Shown piece by piece: positions 36,020 through 45,349 of a stretch of DNA of 64,000 bases. Source of the DNA: Chondrinema litorale (GTDB lineage: Bacteria > Bacteroidota > Bacteroidia > Cytophagales > Flammeovirgaceae); contig NZ_CP111061.1 in assembly GCF_026250525.1 (NCBI RefSeq), positions 1-64,000 of the forward strand. The letters are read 5' to 3'. Positions within the stretch are counted from its first letter, which is position 1. Every line of letters begins with the position of its first letter. A model generated the notes under the pieces. It had not been told where the DNA came from. It was given only the letters and a program-made list of their open reading frames with translations, and made no database searches. Made by a program: the position numbers and the translations under genes.

Positions 36020-36500
36020 TTAAATCAATAGACAGATTTACCTTATCGATAAAGGCATGTAACTCTGTTGGTACATTATCTTTCATTTGGTCTAGCAACC
36101 AATATTTTCTAATTCCTTCAAAATTGTATTCTATGTACAAACCGCCCCAGTCTCCGGCATCGGGTTCTCCAATAATTGTTTGAGGGTAATCAAACAACTC
36201 ATCCGGAAAACTAAAAAACATATCTCTTACTTTATCAAATTTTGCATTGGAGAGCGTGCGGTATTCTCCCTCATAATAGCTCGACTGTAATGGATATTTA
36301 TCTTTGGTATCTTCTAGCAGTCGGTCTGCTTCCAGTTTAAAAATCTCTACGCAAGATTCACCCATACATTCTCCGTAAAAATGTCCGAATATTATGTAAC
36401 CCGATTCACCTTTTTCTATACTTTCGGTTTCTTCGTCTTGGCAACCTAAATTAAAAACAGCAAGTATCAGCAGTAGTGCTAGATGTTTATAGTTAATCAT
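36009..36500 (-). CDS. Lipoprotein, unknown function
   Basis: 163 aa. The signal MINYKHLALLLILAVFNLGCQDEE ends at lipobox Cys20. The mature part is acidic, with a CMGESC pair, and has strands and helices but no family I recognise. Its 3' end overlaps the convergent hydrolase gene by 11 bases. Confidence 0.7.
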   Translation of the reverse strand: MINYKHLALLLILAVFNLGCQDEETESIEKGESGYIIFGHFYGECMGESCVEIFKLEADRLLEDTKDKYPLQSSYYEGEYRTLSNAKFDKVRDMFFSFPDELFDYPQTIIGEPDAGDWGGLYIEYNFEGIRKYWLLDQMKDNVPTELHAFIDKVNLSIDLIND

Positions 36501-36705
36501 GTTATTAAAATTTATCTTCTATTTGAATCCCTTACGCACAGATTTTTACAATTGCTGCACACTTCACCTTGCAATTTTTTCTACACCACTGTGAAAATAT
36601 TTGAACACTTTAAAAGAAAAAATGGCCATACAGGCTTTCTATACGCTAGGAACTGTTCTTGTACTATTCTAAGCAAATAAATTATTAACCAAAACACTAA
36701 CTAAC

Positions 36706-37269
36706 ATGAATAATTTGCAAGGAAAAAAAGTCGCAGTATTAGTAACAGATGGGTTTGAAGAAGTTGAATTTACTAAACCTGTAGCAGTATTGAAAGATGC
36801 TGGTGCCATAGTTCATGTAATCTCTCCACAATTAGATACGGTGAGAGCATGGAACAAAGACAACTGGGGCAATGAGTGCGTGGTAGACAGAAATGTTAGT
36901 GAAGCAAGAGCATCTGATTACGACAGCCTGTTATTACCAGGCGGCGTAATGAATCCAGATCAACTAAGAACTAACAGCGATGCAGTAAAATTCGTAAAAG
37001 ATTTCTTTGCTGCGGGTAAGCCAATTGCTGCTATTTGCCATGCACCACAATTATTAATTGAAACTGGTGCGCTAAAAGGTAGAGAGCTCACTTCATACCC
37101 ATCACTTAAAACTGACATTGAAAATGCTGGTGCAAAATGGATCGACAGCGAAGTTGTTGTTGATGCAGGTTTAGTTACCAGTAGAACACCAGACGACATT
37201 CCGGCATTTAATAACAAAATGCTAGAAGAGTTTGCTGAGGGTGTTCACCAAGAACAAATGACAGTATAA
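36706..37269 (+). CDS. DJ-1/PfpI-family protein (type 1 glutamine amidotransferase-like)
   Basis: 187 aa. KKVAVLVTDGFEEVEFTKPVAVLKDAG is the PfpI start and holds the conserved Glu of the nucleophile elbow. LLLPGGVMNPDQLR and PIAAICHAPQLLIE follow, with the nucleophilic Cys in AICHAPQ. Members act as glyoxalase/deglycase-like or stress proteins in the cytoplasm; protease activity is doubtful. It stands alone, with a terminator 30 bases after its stop. Confidence 0.93.
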   Translation: MNNLQGKKVAVLVTDGFEEVEFTKPVAVLKDAGAIVHVISPQLDTVRAWNKDNWGNECVVDRNVSEARASDYDSLLLPGGVMNPDQLRTNSDAVKFVKDFFAAGKPIAAICHAPQLLIETGALKGRELTSYPSLKTDIENAGAKWIDSEVVVDAGLVTSRTPDDIPAFNNKMLEEFAEGVHQEQMTV

Positions 37270-37298
37270 GTAAATTAACAGAGGCTTTTGTCTTATTT

Positions 37299-37334
37299 AA
37301 AGGAGACCTGAATCAATTTCAAGTCTCCTTTTTT
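37299..37334 (+). terminator. Intrinsic terminator after the PfpI gene
   Basis: AAAGGAGAC (37299-37307) pairs with GTCTCCTTT (37323-37331), followed by TTT and GTTTA. It lies just before the end of the convergent thioredoxin gene; the minus-strand side is less T-rich. Confidence 0.75.
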
Positions 37335-37336
37335 GT

Positions 37337-38476
37337 TTATAAACTTTCTATGATATTTTGAAGCTCTGCTAGATCAGGATTAATAGCCAGTATTTCTCCT
37401 TTTTGATTTACCAAAAACTGAGAACCACCAGCAAACTTGATGTTATATTTCTCCCACACTTTATTCTCTTCATTTAGCTCAACTAAGTTTTGCCAAGGGT
37501 ACTCATATTTATTTACTGCCTCCGTATACTCACTTTTTTCACTTATGCCTCCCACTACGCCTATCACCGTTAAACCTGCTTTATTCAATTCTTGATAATT
37601 CGGTTTTATAGCCTTTGCTTTTTTAATACAAGGGCCACACCATGGTGCCCACAAGTCAATAAGAGTAAACTTATTGTTTTTAATTATTTCTGAAATCTTC
37701 ACCAAATTACCTTCGGCATCTGGGGCTTCAAAGTCTACAAAACTCCCTCCTACTTTTACTTGAACTAAACCACCAATTATATTTTGAGCTACAGAAGTGT
37801 ATAGGTGATCTGGAAATTTCTCTTTTAAAATATCATAAGCTTCTAAAACTTCTTCTGCTTTAATGTTTCTGTATCTCTTGTAGTTCAACGACTCTATAAA
37901 CTCACTATAAGAAAATAAACTAGGGTTATTCTGTATATAATCAAGAGACCAATAAACATAACTAATCCTTACTGAATCGCTTTCACTCTTTAATTGCTTA
38001 GCAAACTCTGAGTTTTGCTGATCAATCTCATATAATGAATCCATTTGATTACTAATTCTATTAAAGGTTGGGTCATAAATCGACATAAGCTTTTTCTTAT
38101 AAGTTTGAGCCTCTTCATTTATTTCACCACCTATAATGATGTTTTCATCATATCTTTCTTCAGGATAAAGTTCAAACTTTACAGTATCTGCATCTGGAAA
38201 AAAAGGGATATAATGCCAATTACCTCCCAGCCATTCTTCTTTAAATGTAAGATTATATCTTTCAATCTGATCACCTTTAAGTGTATAGGAAAAAGTATGG
38301 TCTTCATTAATTTGTATGGTTTGCATAGAAACCCTTTCGTCTTCAGTTAATTTAACTAGAATCAGTTCTTTACTATCTCTGTCCACCACCTTGCCTTGTA
38401 ATACACAAGTAAATGGGGTGTTTGCAAAACCGCTGTGTACTAATAGGCTTAGGAAGATAAATAATAGATTTTTCAT
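37337..38476 (-). CDS. TlpA-like periplasmic thioredoxin-family protein
   Basis: 379 aa. The signal peptide (1-18) is followed by a DUF4369-like N-terminal half (VLQGKVVDRDSKELILVKL), then a helical linker. A TlpA/AhpC-type thioredoxin domain starts near 244 (GSFVDFEAPDAEGNLVKISE). The active site is LWAPWCGPCIKKAKAI with C280 and C283. It is probably a disulfide reductase or thiol-disulfide exchange protein in the periplasm. It is monocistronic as far as the sequence shows. Confidence 0.9.
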   Translation of the reverse strand: MKNLLFIFLSLLVHSGFANTPFTCVLQGKVVDRDSKELILVKLTEDERVSMQTIQINEDHTFSYTLKGDQIERYNLTFKEEWLGGNWHYIPFFPDADTVKFELYPEERYDENIIIGGEINEEAQTYKKKLMSIYDPTFNRISNQMDSLYEIDQQNSEFAKQLKSESDSVRISYVYWSLDYIQNNPSLFSYSEFIESLNYKRYRNIKAEEVLEAYDILKEKFPDHLYTSVAQNIIGGLVQVKVGGSFVDFEAPDAEGNLVKISEIIKNNKFTLIDLWAPWCGPCIKKAKAIKPNYQELNKAGLTVIGVVGGISEKSEYTEAVNKYEYPWQNLVELNEENKVWEKYNIKFAGGSQFLVNQKGEILAINPDLAELQNIIESL

Positions 38477-38692
38477 AATTGATTAGAGGAAAAAATGACA
38501 AAAAATTTGTGTGACCTTGATGAATTTCAGCAGGCATTACATACCTAAAATTTATCATAAAAAAATTACCAGTTAGTACGAACAAAAATCAATTTGGTTC
38601 AAATTCTTCTACAGAAAGTCCAATTAGTTTCATTTTAATCAATTTACTTTTAGCTTTAAACTGTAACTATCAAGAACATAAATAAACTGCAA

Positions 38693-39964
38693 ATGATGAT
38701 GTTTCAGCCTGAAAATGAATTACCTTCCAACAATGCAAAATTTCATAAAAGCCTAGCATTCCTATTACTCATAAGCTTTTTTTTAGCTAAAGCTTCGGTT
38801 TATGCAAAGCAAAATGAACCGCTACCCGATGGTGATGAGCAAAGAAAATATTTGATCGAAAAAATGCTATTGATTGCCGATCCACTTTTAGATGCATTAA
38901 GCAAAAATCAGTTAAGAGAGAAAATGCCTGTTGAGGCAGTTGAAGGGCAAGAAGAAGAGAGAAAAAAAGTAACTTATCTAGAAGCTTTTGGTAGATTAAT
39001 CGGCGGTATGGCACCTTGGTTAGAGCTTGGCCCAGATAACACAGCAGAAGGCAAACTGAGAAAAAAATATATTGATCTTTCGGTAAAGTGCATCAAAAAT
39101 GCGACTGATCCGGCTTCTCCAGATTTCATGAATTTTAATATAGGCAAACAACCTGTAGTTGATGCCGCCTTTTTAGCACACGCATTATTGAGAGCGCCAA
39201 CTCAACTCTGGGGAAATTTAGATGAGCAAACCAAAGAAAATGTACTCAATGCATTTAAATCTTCAAGAGATATTAAACCTTATTACAGCAACTGGCTATT
39301 ATTTAGTGCAATGGTAGAAGCTGCCATTTATAAGTTTGAAGGCAAGGCAGATATGATGCGCATAGACTACGCTGTAAAAGAGCACCAGAACTGGTATAAA
39401 GGTGATGGATTATATGGCGATGGACCGGACTTTCACTGGGATTATTACAACAGTTTTGTGATTCAGCCTATGTTGCTAGATATTACAGAAGTGGTTTTAG
39501 ATGATGAAAAACTATACAATACTTTTCTGAAACGCGAAGCCAGATATGCTCAAATTCAGGAGAGATTAATCTCACCAGAAGGCACGTATCCACCAATTGG
39601 CAGGTCTCTATGTTACCGTTTTGGCGCTTTCCAATCTTTAGCACAAATTGCTTTGCTTAAAGCATTGCCAGAAGAAGTTTCGCCAGAGCAAGTAAGATGC
39701 GCTTTGTATACAGTGATAAAGAGACAGATTGAAGCTCCCGGCACTTTCGATGAAAATGGCTGGTTGCAAATTGGCTTGTACGGACACCAACCAGAGTTAG
39801 GCGAATACTATATTTCTACCGGAAGTTTGTACCTCTGCTCTCAAGCATTTTTAATATTAGGCTTACCAGAATCTGACCCATTCTGGAGCAAACCAAACGC
39901 AGACTGGACACAGAAAAAAGTATGGAACGGTGGCAAAATAAACATAGACCACGCTTTGTATTAA
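38693..39964 (+). CDS. DUF2264-family protein (GH154-type), exported
   Basis: 423 aa. Its membrane-passing signal is near 20-38 (LAFLLLISFFLAKASVYAKQ). The body matches DUF2264: LEAFGRLIGGMAPWLELGPDN, QPVVDAAFLAHALLRAPTQLW, YSNWLLFSAMVEAAIYKF, YGDGPDFHWDYYNSFVIQPML and YPPIGRSLCYRFGAFQSLAQIALL. It is an (alpha/alpha)6-barrel family placed in CAZy as GH154 with beta-glucuronidase activity reported for some members (from memory). It may help degrade a uronic-acid glycan but stands 16 kb away from the sugar locus. A terminator follows. Confidence 0.88.
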   Translation: MMMFQPENELPSNNAKFHKSLAFLLLISFFLAKASVYAKQNEPLPDGDEQRKYLIEKMLLIADPLLDALSKNQLREKMPVEAVEGQEEERKKVTYLEAFGRLIGGMAPWLELGPDNTAEGKLRKKYIDLSVKCIKNATDPASPDFMNFNIGKQPVVDAAFLAHALLRAPTQLWGNLDEQTKENVLNAFKSSRDIKPYYSNWLLFSAMVEAAIYKFEGKADMMRIDYAVKEHQNWYKGDGLYGDGPDFHWDYYNSFVIQPMLLDITEVVLDDEKLYNTFLKREARYAQIQERLISPEGTYPPIGRSLCYRFGAFQSLAQIALLKALPEEVSPEQVRCALYTVIKRQIEAPGTFDENGWLQIGLYGHQPELGEYYISTGSLYLCSQAFLILGLPESDPFWSKPNADWTQKKVWNGGKINIDHALY

Positions 39965-39989
39965 TTCTATAAATAGAAAATTGACCAAT

Positions 39990-40022
39990 ACTACCTGTTA
40001 CACAAAAGGCAGGTAGTTTTTA
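39990..40022 (+). terminator. Intrinsic terminator after the DUF2264 gene
   Basis: ACTACCTG (39990-39997) pairs with CAGGTAGT (40010-40017), followed by TTTTTATT. Confidence 0.75.
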
Positions 40023-40035
40023 TTACATTTGAGCA

Positions 40036-40593
40036 ATGGAAATTAGTGAATTTAAAAAAGCATTTAGGAATAAATCCATACCTGAAATCTTAATAGGCTT
40101 ACTAAATTTCACAAATACAATAGCAATTGATGACTGGTTTTCTCAGGGTTTTGAATTTGAGGTAGATGCAGAAAACTATATGCTAAAAACTTATTCTGGA
40201 GAAGAAGAATTTTTAACCTCACTTATTCCATTCGCACTAGCAGATGGTACAGGCTCAATCTATGCCTTTTGGTTAAAGAACAAAGAGAATAGCTTAGAAA
40301 ACACACCGGTTGTAGCTTTTGGCAGTGAAGGAGGATACCACGTTATCTCTAAAAGTATTGATGACTTATTAAAGATTTTGACTTATGATACTGAAGTGTA
40401 TGTTGATCATGATAATGTTTCTTATTTCAAATCTGAAGACCATGAATCCAGTAAATTCATAAAAGAATATCAAAATTGGTTATTAGAGAATTACCAAATC
40501 TCAGCAACAAATAACCCAGATGAAATAGTACAAAAAGCGAGGGAGAAATATCAGAAAGAATTTGAAAAATGGATGAATAAATTCATTTCATAG
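40036..40593 (+). CDS. SUKH-like (SMI1/KNR4) protein
   Basis: 185 aa, no signal peptide. IPFALADGTGSIYAFWLKNKE followed by TPVVAFGSEGGYHVISKSIDDLLKIL is the strand-helix pattern of SUKH-superfamily proteins; the N-terminal helix and C-terminal coiled segment (KAREKYQKEFEKWMNKF) flank it. Many act as immunity proteins, others are housekeeping. No toxin gene is next to it. cobU begins 51 bases downstream on the same strand, so it may share a transcript with cobU by chance. Confidence 0.6.
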   Translation: MEISEFKKAFRNKSIPEILIGLLNFTNTIAIDDWFSQGFEFEVDAENYMLKTYSGEEEFLTSLIPFALADGTGSIYAFWLKNKENSLENTPVVAFGSEGGYHVISKSIDDLLKILTYDTEVYVDHDNVSYFKSEDHESSKFIKEYQNWLLENYQISATNNPDEIVQKAREKYQKEFEKWMNKFIS

Positions 40594-40644
40594 CAATACA
40601 TTTTTAGAAAAGTATTTTACAATAAACATTTAAAACATTCAATA

Positions 40645-41148
40645 ATGATCGTGTTGATTACAGGAGGAACCCGCTCAGGGAAATCCTCATTTGCGCAGGA
40701 GAAAGCATTAGAACTAACAAAAAATCCATTGTACCTGGCAACTTCACATGTTGAAAAAGATCCAGACTTTGCAGCCAGAGTCGAAAGGCACAAACAGCAA
40801 CGTGGCGAAGAATGGGAAACTGCTGAAATACCTGTAAAAATTAGCAGTGTAGAAACAGACAGAGAAGTTATATTGGTTGACTGTGTAACACTTTGGCTTT
40901 CAAATATCTTTATGCAAGCAGACAGTGATATTGAAAAATCTCTGAAAATTGCCAAAGCAGAAGTCGAAAAACTAGACGCTAACAAAACATGGTTAATTGT
41001 TACCAATGAACTAGGTATGGGACTGCACGCAGATACAGCCATTGGCAGAAAATTTACCAATTTGCAGGGTTTTACAAACCAGTATATTGCTAAAAAAGCT
41101 GATGAAGTATTTTTTATGGTTTCGGGTATTCCTTGGAAACTGAAATAA
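40645..41148 (+). CDS. cobU: Adenosylcobinamide kinase / adenosylcobinamide-phosphate guanylyltransferase
   Basis: 167 aa, typical CobU length. The P-loop LITGGTRSGKSSFAQ is at the start. YLATSHVEKDPDFAARVERHKQQRGEEWETAE holds the His used for GMP transfer. LVDCVTLWLSN and VTNELGMGLHAD are also family marks. The enzyme phosphorylates adenosylcobinamide and adds GMP, feeding CobS. It is the only cobalamin gene of the left half on the + strand and converges on the adenosyltransferase gene. No riboswitch is seen upstream. Confidence 0.95.
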   Translation: MIVLITGGTRSGKSSFAQEKALELTKNPLYLATSHVEKDPDFAARVERHKQQRGEEWETAEIPVKISSVETDREVILVDCVTLWLSNIFMQADSDIEKSLKIAKAEVEKLDANKTWLIVTNELGMGLHADTAIGRKFTNLQGFTNQYIAKKADEVFFMVSGIPWKLK

Positions 41149-41156
41149 CAAAATAA

Positions 41157-41191
41157 GCCTGCACTGTTAACTTAGAGTACAACAGGCAGGC
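41157..41191. terminator. Hairpin between convergent cobU and the adenosyltransferase gene
   Basis: GCCTGC plus CTGTT pair with AACAG plus GCAGGC, leaving one bulged base, a stem of 11 pairs in all. No strong T-run follows on either strand, so it is a probable but not certain terminator. Confidence 0.5.
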
Positions 41192-41212
41192 ATTTAACAC
41201 TAGGTAGTATTT

Positions 41213-41791
41213 TTATTTCTTTTTACGCTTGTATAAAAACAATTGCCATTTCTCTTCAGCCACTCCTTCTTTATCCATTTCTGCGCGAGCAAGTGTGAAA
41301 AATAAATCTGAAAGCCTGTTTACATATGCAGAAATATAAGGTTCTACACACTCTGGGTCTTCTTTAGCCAAGGTTACTAATCGACGTTCTGCCCTTCTAA
41401 TTTGTGTTCTGGCAACATGGCACAAAGCTGAAACCTCATTCCCTCCTGGTAAAAGAAAATACTCCGAAGGAGAAGTAATTACAGATTCCAATTCATCTAT
41501 CCAAGCTTCACAAAAATCGGCACCATCTTCTGGTTTAGGGTTCGAGTTCACTTTGTTCGATACAGATGGTCTCGCCAAATGAGACATCATATCCATCAAA
41601 TCTTTTTGAATTTTTTGTAGATTATTTTGCCAAAGATGCCCCTCTCCTAGCTTAGCTCTTAACAAACCAATAGTTGAGTTTGCTTCATCTAAAGTGCCAT
41701 TGCATTCTATTCTGGCAGAATCTTTATCTTCTCTTTTACCGCCAAATGTACCAGTTTTGCCAGCATCTCCTTTTTTAGTGTAAATCTTCAT
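41213..41791 (-). CDS. pduO: Cob(I)yrinic acid a,c-diamide adenosyltransferase, PduO type
   Basis: 192 aa. The start MKIYTKKGDAGKTGTFGGKREDKD holds the ATP-binding TxxGDxGxT motif. ECNGTLDEANSTIGLLR and the helix ARTQIRRAERRLVTLA, followed by AYVNRLSDLFFTLAR, are the PduO/EutT-like signatures (Arg pair and Asn contacts). It transfers the adenosyl group to cob(I)alamin or its precursors in the cytoplasm. It is the most downstream gene of a minus-strand cluster and lies 63 bases after the 2Fe-2S gene. Confidence 0.95.
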   Translation of the reverse strand: MKIYTKKGDAGKTGTFGGKREDKDSARIECNGTLDEANSTIGLLRAKLGEGHLWQNNLQKIQKDLMDMMSHLARPSVSNKVNSNPKPEDGADFCEAWIDELESVITSPSEYFLLPGGNEVSALCHVARTQIRRAERRLVTLAKEDPECVEPYISAYVNRLSDLFFTLARAEMDKEGVAEEKWQLFLYKRKKK

Positions 41792-41854
41792 TTTATAATT
41801 ACTTATCAGGTTATGTATGTTTTAAATAGCTTGTAAAATCGTAATCTTTTATTG

Positions 41855-42655
41855 TTAAGCAATTCGCTCCCCACTTAACATGTTCAACTGCACTTTTAAG
41901 CAATAGTCCCAAATAGCCGTATTTTCAGGCTCAAACATCAATGTGGCTAAATGTTTCCCCAATTTATTTTTAAAGCGAACACCGCGTTTTTCCTCAGAAT
42001 AGAAAAAATCTGTTACACTCACTTTAGACTGTTGCAAGTCTAAAGGTTCTGTTTTGGGCACCAAACCGAGTGTGATTTCAAAACTGGTTTCTGCCCATTG
42101 CAACTTAGCTTTGTAGGTATCTACATATTCAAAATGCTGTAAGTTACTAAATGAAAGGGTTGTACCACAAGGCTTTGTAATACTTACGTGTTCTTTATGA
42201 GACATTAGAAAAACAAGTAAAGGATAAGTGTATTGATCTGAAGTAAGACCTCTTGCCATAAATACTTTACCCAGTTCAGTATCTTCTTTTTCAACAAAAA
42301 ATTTATCTTTTGCTGGTGGCCGTTCTTTTTCTGACTGCATTTGCTGCCAACCATCTTGAAAAATTAAATGCGCTGATACAGGTTTTTCTTCATCAATGTG
42401 AGATTGAATAATGTCTACTACATTTACTGTGTCGAGGTGTTTGTACCAGTAATTTCCGGGTTGCACAATGCAAGTTGGAGCGTCTTCGCAGCGGCCATTA
42501 CATCTGGTGCGAACAGTATGGGTATTTTCCCACAACTGCTCATTTCGCAAATAGGCACGGGCTGAACGCAAAGGAAGATCACTGCCGGCTTTGCGGCATG
42601 ATCCTCCATCGCAGAAATAGAAAGTTGTTTCTACTTTACTTAAGTCTTTTCCCAT
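41855..42655 (-). CDS. 2Fe-2S thioredoxin-like ferredoxin-domain protein of the cobalamin cluster
   Basis: 266 aa. Residues 10-70 form a thioredoxin-like 2Fe-2S domain: FYFCDGGSCRKAG (C15, C20), RCNGRCEDAP (C52, C56) and a further C62 before the P-G turn. The remaining about 180 residues (with FMARGLTSDQYTYPLLVFLMSHKEHVSI) have no domain I recognise. It lies between btuB and the adenosyltransferase, 21 bases downstream of btuB. The position suggests electron transfer to corrinoid cobalt, for example reduction to Co(I) needed by the adenosyltransferase, but that is inference. Confidence 0.75.
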   Translation of the reverse strand: MGKDLSKVETTFYFCDGGSCRKAGSDLPLRSARAYLRNEQLWENTHTVRTRCNGRCEDAPTCIVQPGNYWYKHLDTVNVVDIIQSHIDEEKPVSAHLIFQDGWQQMQSEKERPPAKDKFFVEKEDTELGKVFMARGLTSDQYTYPLLVFLMSHKEHVSITKPCGTTLSFSNLQHFEYVDTYKAKLQWAETSFEITLGLVPKTEPLDLQQSKVSVTDFFYSEEKRGVRFKNKLGKHLATLMFEPENTAIWDYCLKVQLNMLSGERIA

Positions 42656-42676
42656 AAAAAAATTCTAGATTAAATT

Positions 42677-45109
42677 TTATTGCCCGAAGTACAGCGTATA
42701 GCGCAATTGCACATTTCTGCCCATCAGGTTATATCCTCTTTTTTCGTAGTAATTTTCATCGGTTAAGTTATTGATCATCAGACTAAGCTGATTGTTTTTT
42801 AATTTGAAGTTAGCCACCCAGTCTATCACCATAAATGAAGCATATTTTACATCAGCATAATTGCCAGTTCCATAGCCATTGTCTGAACTTAAATAGTAAC
42901 CCCAATCTGTATCGAATCGGCAACCTACATATCTGCCAGATAACCTGGTAGAAAACCATTTTTTGCTATAATCAACTCCATAGTTTAATGAGAGATTAGC
43001 CACATTGTGCATGTCTAATGTTAGCGGATCGGGCTGTCTGTAAATTTCTCTTATCTCCTCAGCTTTTAATATGTACACCCCATTTACAAATACACCTAAA
43101 TTTTTATTGATGCGATAATTTACATCTAACTCAAGTCCAGAAAGTGTGGTGCTTTCTGCATTGGCATAGCTATTTAAGTTACGAATAACATCACCACTTT
43201 CTGCCAATTGGTCTGGGTATTGACTAACAGTTGAAACCACATTGTTGTCGAAACTGGTGTAGAAAAAGGTAAGATCAGCAGAGAATCCATTGTCTGGTTT
43301 GCTATAACGAAGCCCAATATCAAAAGTCTGGCTGCTTTGGTTTTCGAGGTCTGGGTTTCCTCTAAAAACATCTACTGTATCAGTGCTTACTTCTGTTTCG
43401 CTATAACCTGCAATTGAAAACACATCTACTGTTGTATAAGCCGTTCCGAATGTAGAATGTAAATAAAGATTTTCGGCAAAGTTGAAGTTCACACCAATAC
43501 TTGGAGTTATTACATTATTGTTTTGCGAGCGAGATGGAAATAAATTTGTTCCTGTAATATCGTAACTAATATTTTCGTAGCGAATACCGGCTGTTAGGTT
43601 TAATTTATTATCCAGAAAGTTTAATTCTCCCTGTGCATAAAGACCTGTAGTTGTTTGCGTAAAGTTTGGAGAACTGACAGAAACTGAACTTTGCTCACCA
43701 GTACTACTATAAGAAAAATTCTCTTGCTCTATGCTATTTACATCAAGCCCTACAGTAAGAAAATGATCCCCCAAACGCTGTCTATCCATCACCTGACCAC
43801 CAATCCAATTGAGTTGATTGTTGCTTCTCACATACTGTGTTCTAATGGTAGTTGAGTCATTTACACTGACTCTGTAGTTCTGAGTTTCTTCTTTTGCAGC
43901 AAAGAATTTAGCCGTTAGATGATTACTTTCAGAAAAAGCACCTTTTAAAATCACATCACCACCGTATCTATTTAAATCTTTTAGTCCGGGTGAGAGACTT
44001 CCATCTGTAATATCTCCCGGTGTGTTCACATCATTTGCCAGAAACCTATCTCCTTTAATATCTATTCGCCAGTTGTCATTTATATTATAGCCAAGCCTAA
44101 CTGAAGCATTGTATTTACTATAAGTTGTATTTGGTCTGGTATCTCCATCGCCAATGGTATCTGCTATAGCTACTTCTTCTTTGCCTTGCTCCGTCCATAA
44201 AATTCGAGTAGCTTCATCCCAACCAAAAGCATCTCTAAACAGATTTCCTTTTCCTATTTTATAATCTTTACTCTGATTATAATTGTTGAAACTCACATCA
44301 AAATCGAGGTTTTCGGCAATGTCTCCTCCCACAGAAAAACCACCTTGTGTAATACCAAAACTTCCGATTCCTGCAAATACTCTCCCTTTTAAAGCTCCTT
44401 TAGATTTTTTTGTAATGATGTTGATGACACCACCCATTGCCTGTGCGCCATACAAAGCAGAAGCCGGCCCTTTCAATACCTCTACTCTTTCGATATTATC
44501 CATAGTGAGGGTGGCTAAATTAGACGACCCAGCAGGACGACCATCTACCAATACGAGTGTTTTCTGGTTAATACCTGAATACTCTGGGCGAAAACCCCTT
44601 ATACCTACGCCAGCTAGCATCCCCGGATATTGGATGATATCAACCCCAGCAGTTTTCTTTACTAGGTCGCTCATATCGCTAGCAACAGTCATATCAATAT
44701 CTTTGCTGCTGATTACCTTTACTTTTTGAGGAACATTTTCGATATCTTTTGGAGAACGTGTTGCGGTAACAATTACATGATCGAGTTCAGAAATGCTTTC
44801 AGTTAAATTAATTTTTAAAGGAGTATTCAGATTTTCTACTGCTACTTCTTGAGATTCGAATCCTTGAAAACGAATAATCAACACTGGATTTTCCTGTTGA
44901 ACAGCTAACCTGAACATCCCTTTTACATCTGTAATTGTACCATTATGTGTGCCTTTTTCTATAACTGTTGCACCAGTAAGCGGTCCTTCGTTTCCTTCTA
45001 TAATCCCTGAAACAATCTTTCCTGTTGAAGTAGTTTGTGCAAATAGCGGTGTAATCATTAACCCTGTACATATAAATAGTAAAGCAAGGTTAAACTTAGC
45101 CTGTCTCAT
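42677..45109 (-). CDS. btuB: TonB-dependent corrinoid receptor (BtuB-like)
   Basis: 810 aa from the ATG at 45109, giving the signal MRQAKFNLALLFICTGLMITPLFAQ; the frame extends upstream but would bury it. A carboxypeptidase-like regulatory domain is followed by a plug with VIVTATRSPKDIENVPQKV (TonB-box-proximal), DIIQYPGMLAGVGIRGFRPEYSG and RVEVLKGPASALYGAQAMGGVINIITKK. A barrel ends in NVQLRYTLYFGQ. The cobalamin riboswitch upstream and the cob genes around it identify corrinoids as the ligand. It is the first gene of a minus-strand unit continuing with the 2Fe-2S and adenosyltransferase genes. Confidence 0.92.
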   Translation of the reverse strand: MRQAKFNLALLFICTGLMITPLFAQTTSTGKIVSGIIEGNEGPLTGATVIEKGTHNGTITDVKGMFRLAVQQENPVLIIRFQGFESQEVAVENLNTPLKINLTESISELDHVIVTATRSPKDIENVPQKVKVISSKDIDMTVASDMSDLVKKTAGVDIIQYPGMLAGVGIRGFRPEYSGINQKTLVLVDGRPAGSSNLATLTMDNIERVEVLKGPASALYGAQAMGGVINIITKKSKGALKGRVFAGIGSFGITQGGFSVGGDIAENLDFDVSFNNYNQSKDYKIGKGNLFRDAFGWDEATRILWTEQGKEEVAIADTIGDGDTRPNTTYSKYNASVRLGYNINDNWRIDIKGDRFLANDVNTPGDITDGSLSPGLKDLNRYGGDVILKGAFSESNHLTAKFFAAKEETQNYRVSVNDSTTIRTQYVRSNNQLNWIGGQVMDRQRLGDHFLTVGLDVNSIEQENFSYSSTGEQSSVSVSSPNFTQTTTGLYAQGELNFLDNKLNLTAGIRYENISYDITGTNLFPSRSQNNNVITPSIGVNFNFAENLYLHSTFGTAYTTVDVFSIAGYSETEVSTDTVDVFRGNPDLENQSSQTFDIGLRYSKPDNGFSADLTFFYTSFDNNVVSTVSQYPDQLAESGDVIRNLNSYANAESTTLSGLELDVNYRINKNLGVFVNGVYILKAEEIREIYRQPDPLTLDMHNVANLSLNYGVDYSKKWFSTRLSGRYVGCRFDTDWGYYLSSDNGYGTGNYADVKYASFMVIDWVANFKLKNNQLSLMINNLTDENYYEKRGYNLMGRNVQLRYTLYFGQ

Positions 45110-45349
45110 TTTTTTACTTTTAAAAAATGTTGAATGAAATATTTTACAGCATAAGCAATTCATTATGAAATACTTATAACTTATCTCGTGACACAATAAA
45201 CAAAAGACATAGAAAGACAAAATGATGAATGCCAAAGGATATTAATGCTGATCAGACATAACAATCCTATAATTTTTTTTCTAAAACCAAATGCTAAAAA
45301 CTGCATCACATGAATACTTTTCACCCGAAAGCAATCAGATTCTTAATGA
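45110..45349 (-). promoter_or_regulatory. Leader segment between riboswitch and btuB
   Basis: About 240 AT-rich bases separate the aptamer from the btuB start. The sequence just after the B12 box contains GCTTTCGGGTGAAAAG (minus strand), also found after the other riboswitch in this window, likely part of the regulatory kissing-loop hairpin. I see no clear terminator hairpin, so control may act on translation. Confidence 0.45.

Noticed and set aside
40594..40644. Cobalamin riboswitch in front of cobU
   Set aside because: The gap is only 51 bases and holds no B12 box or conserved aptamer piece.
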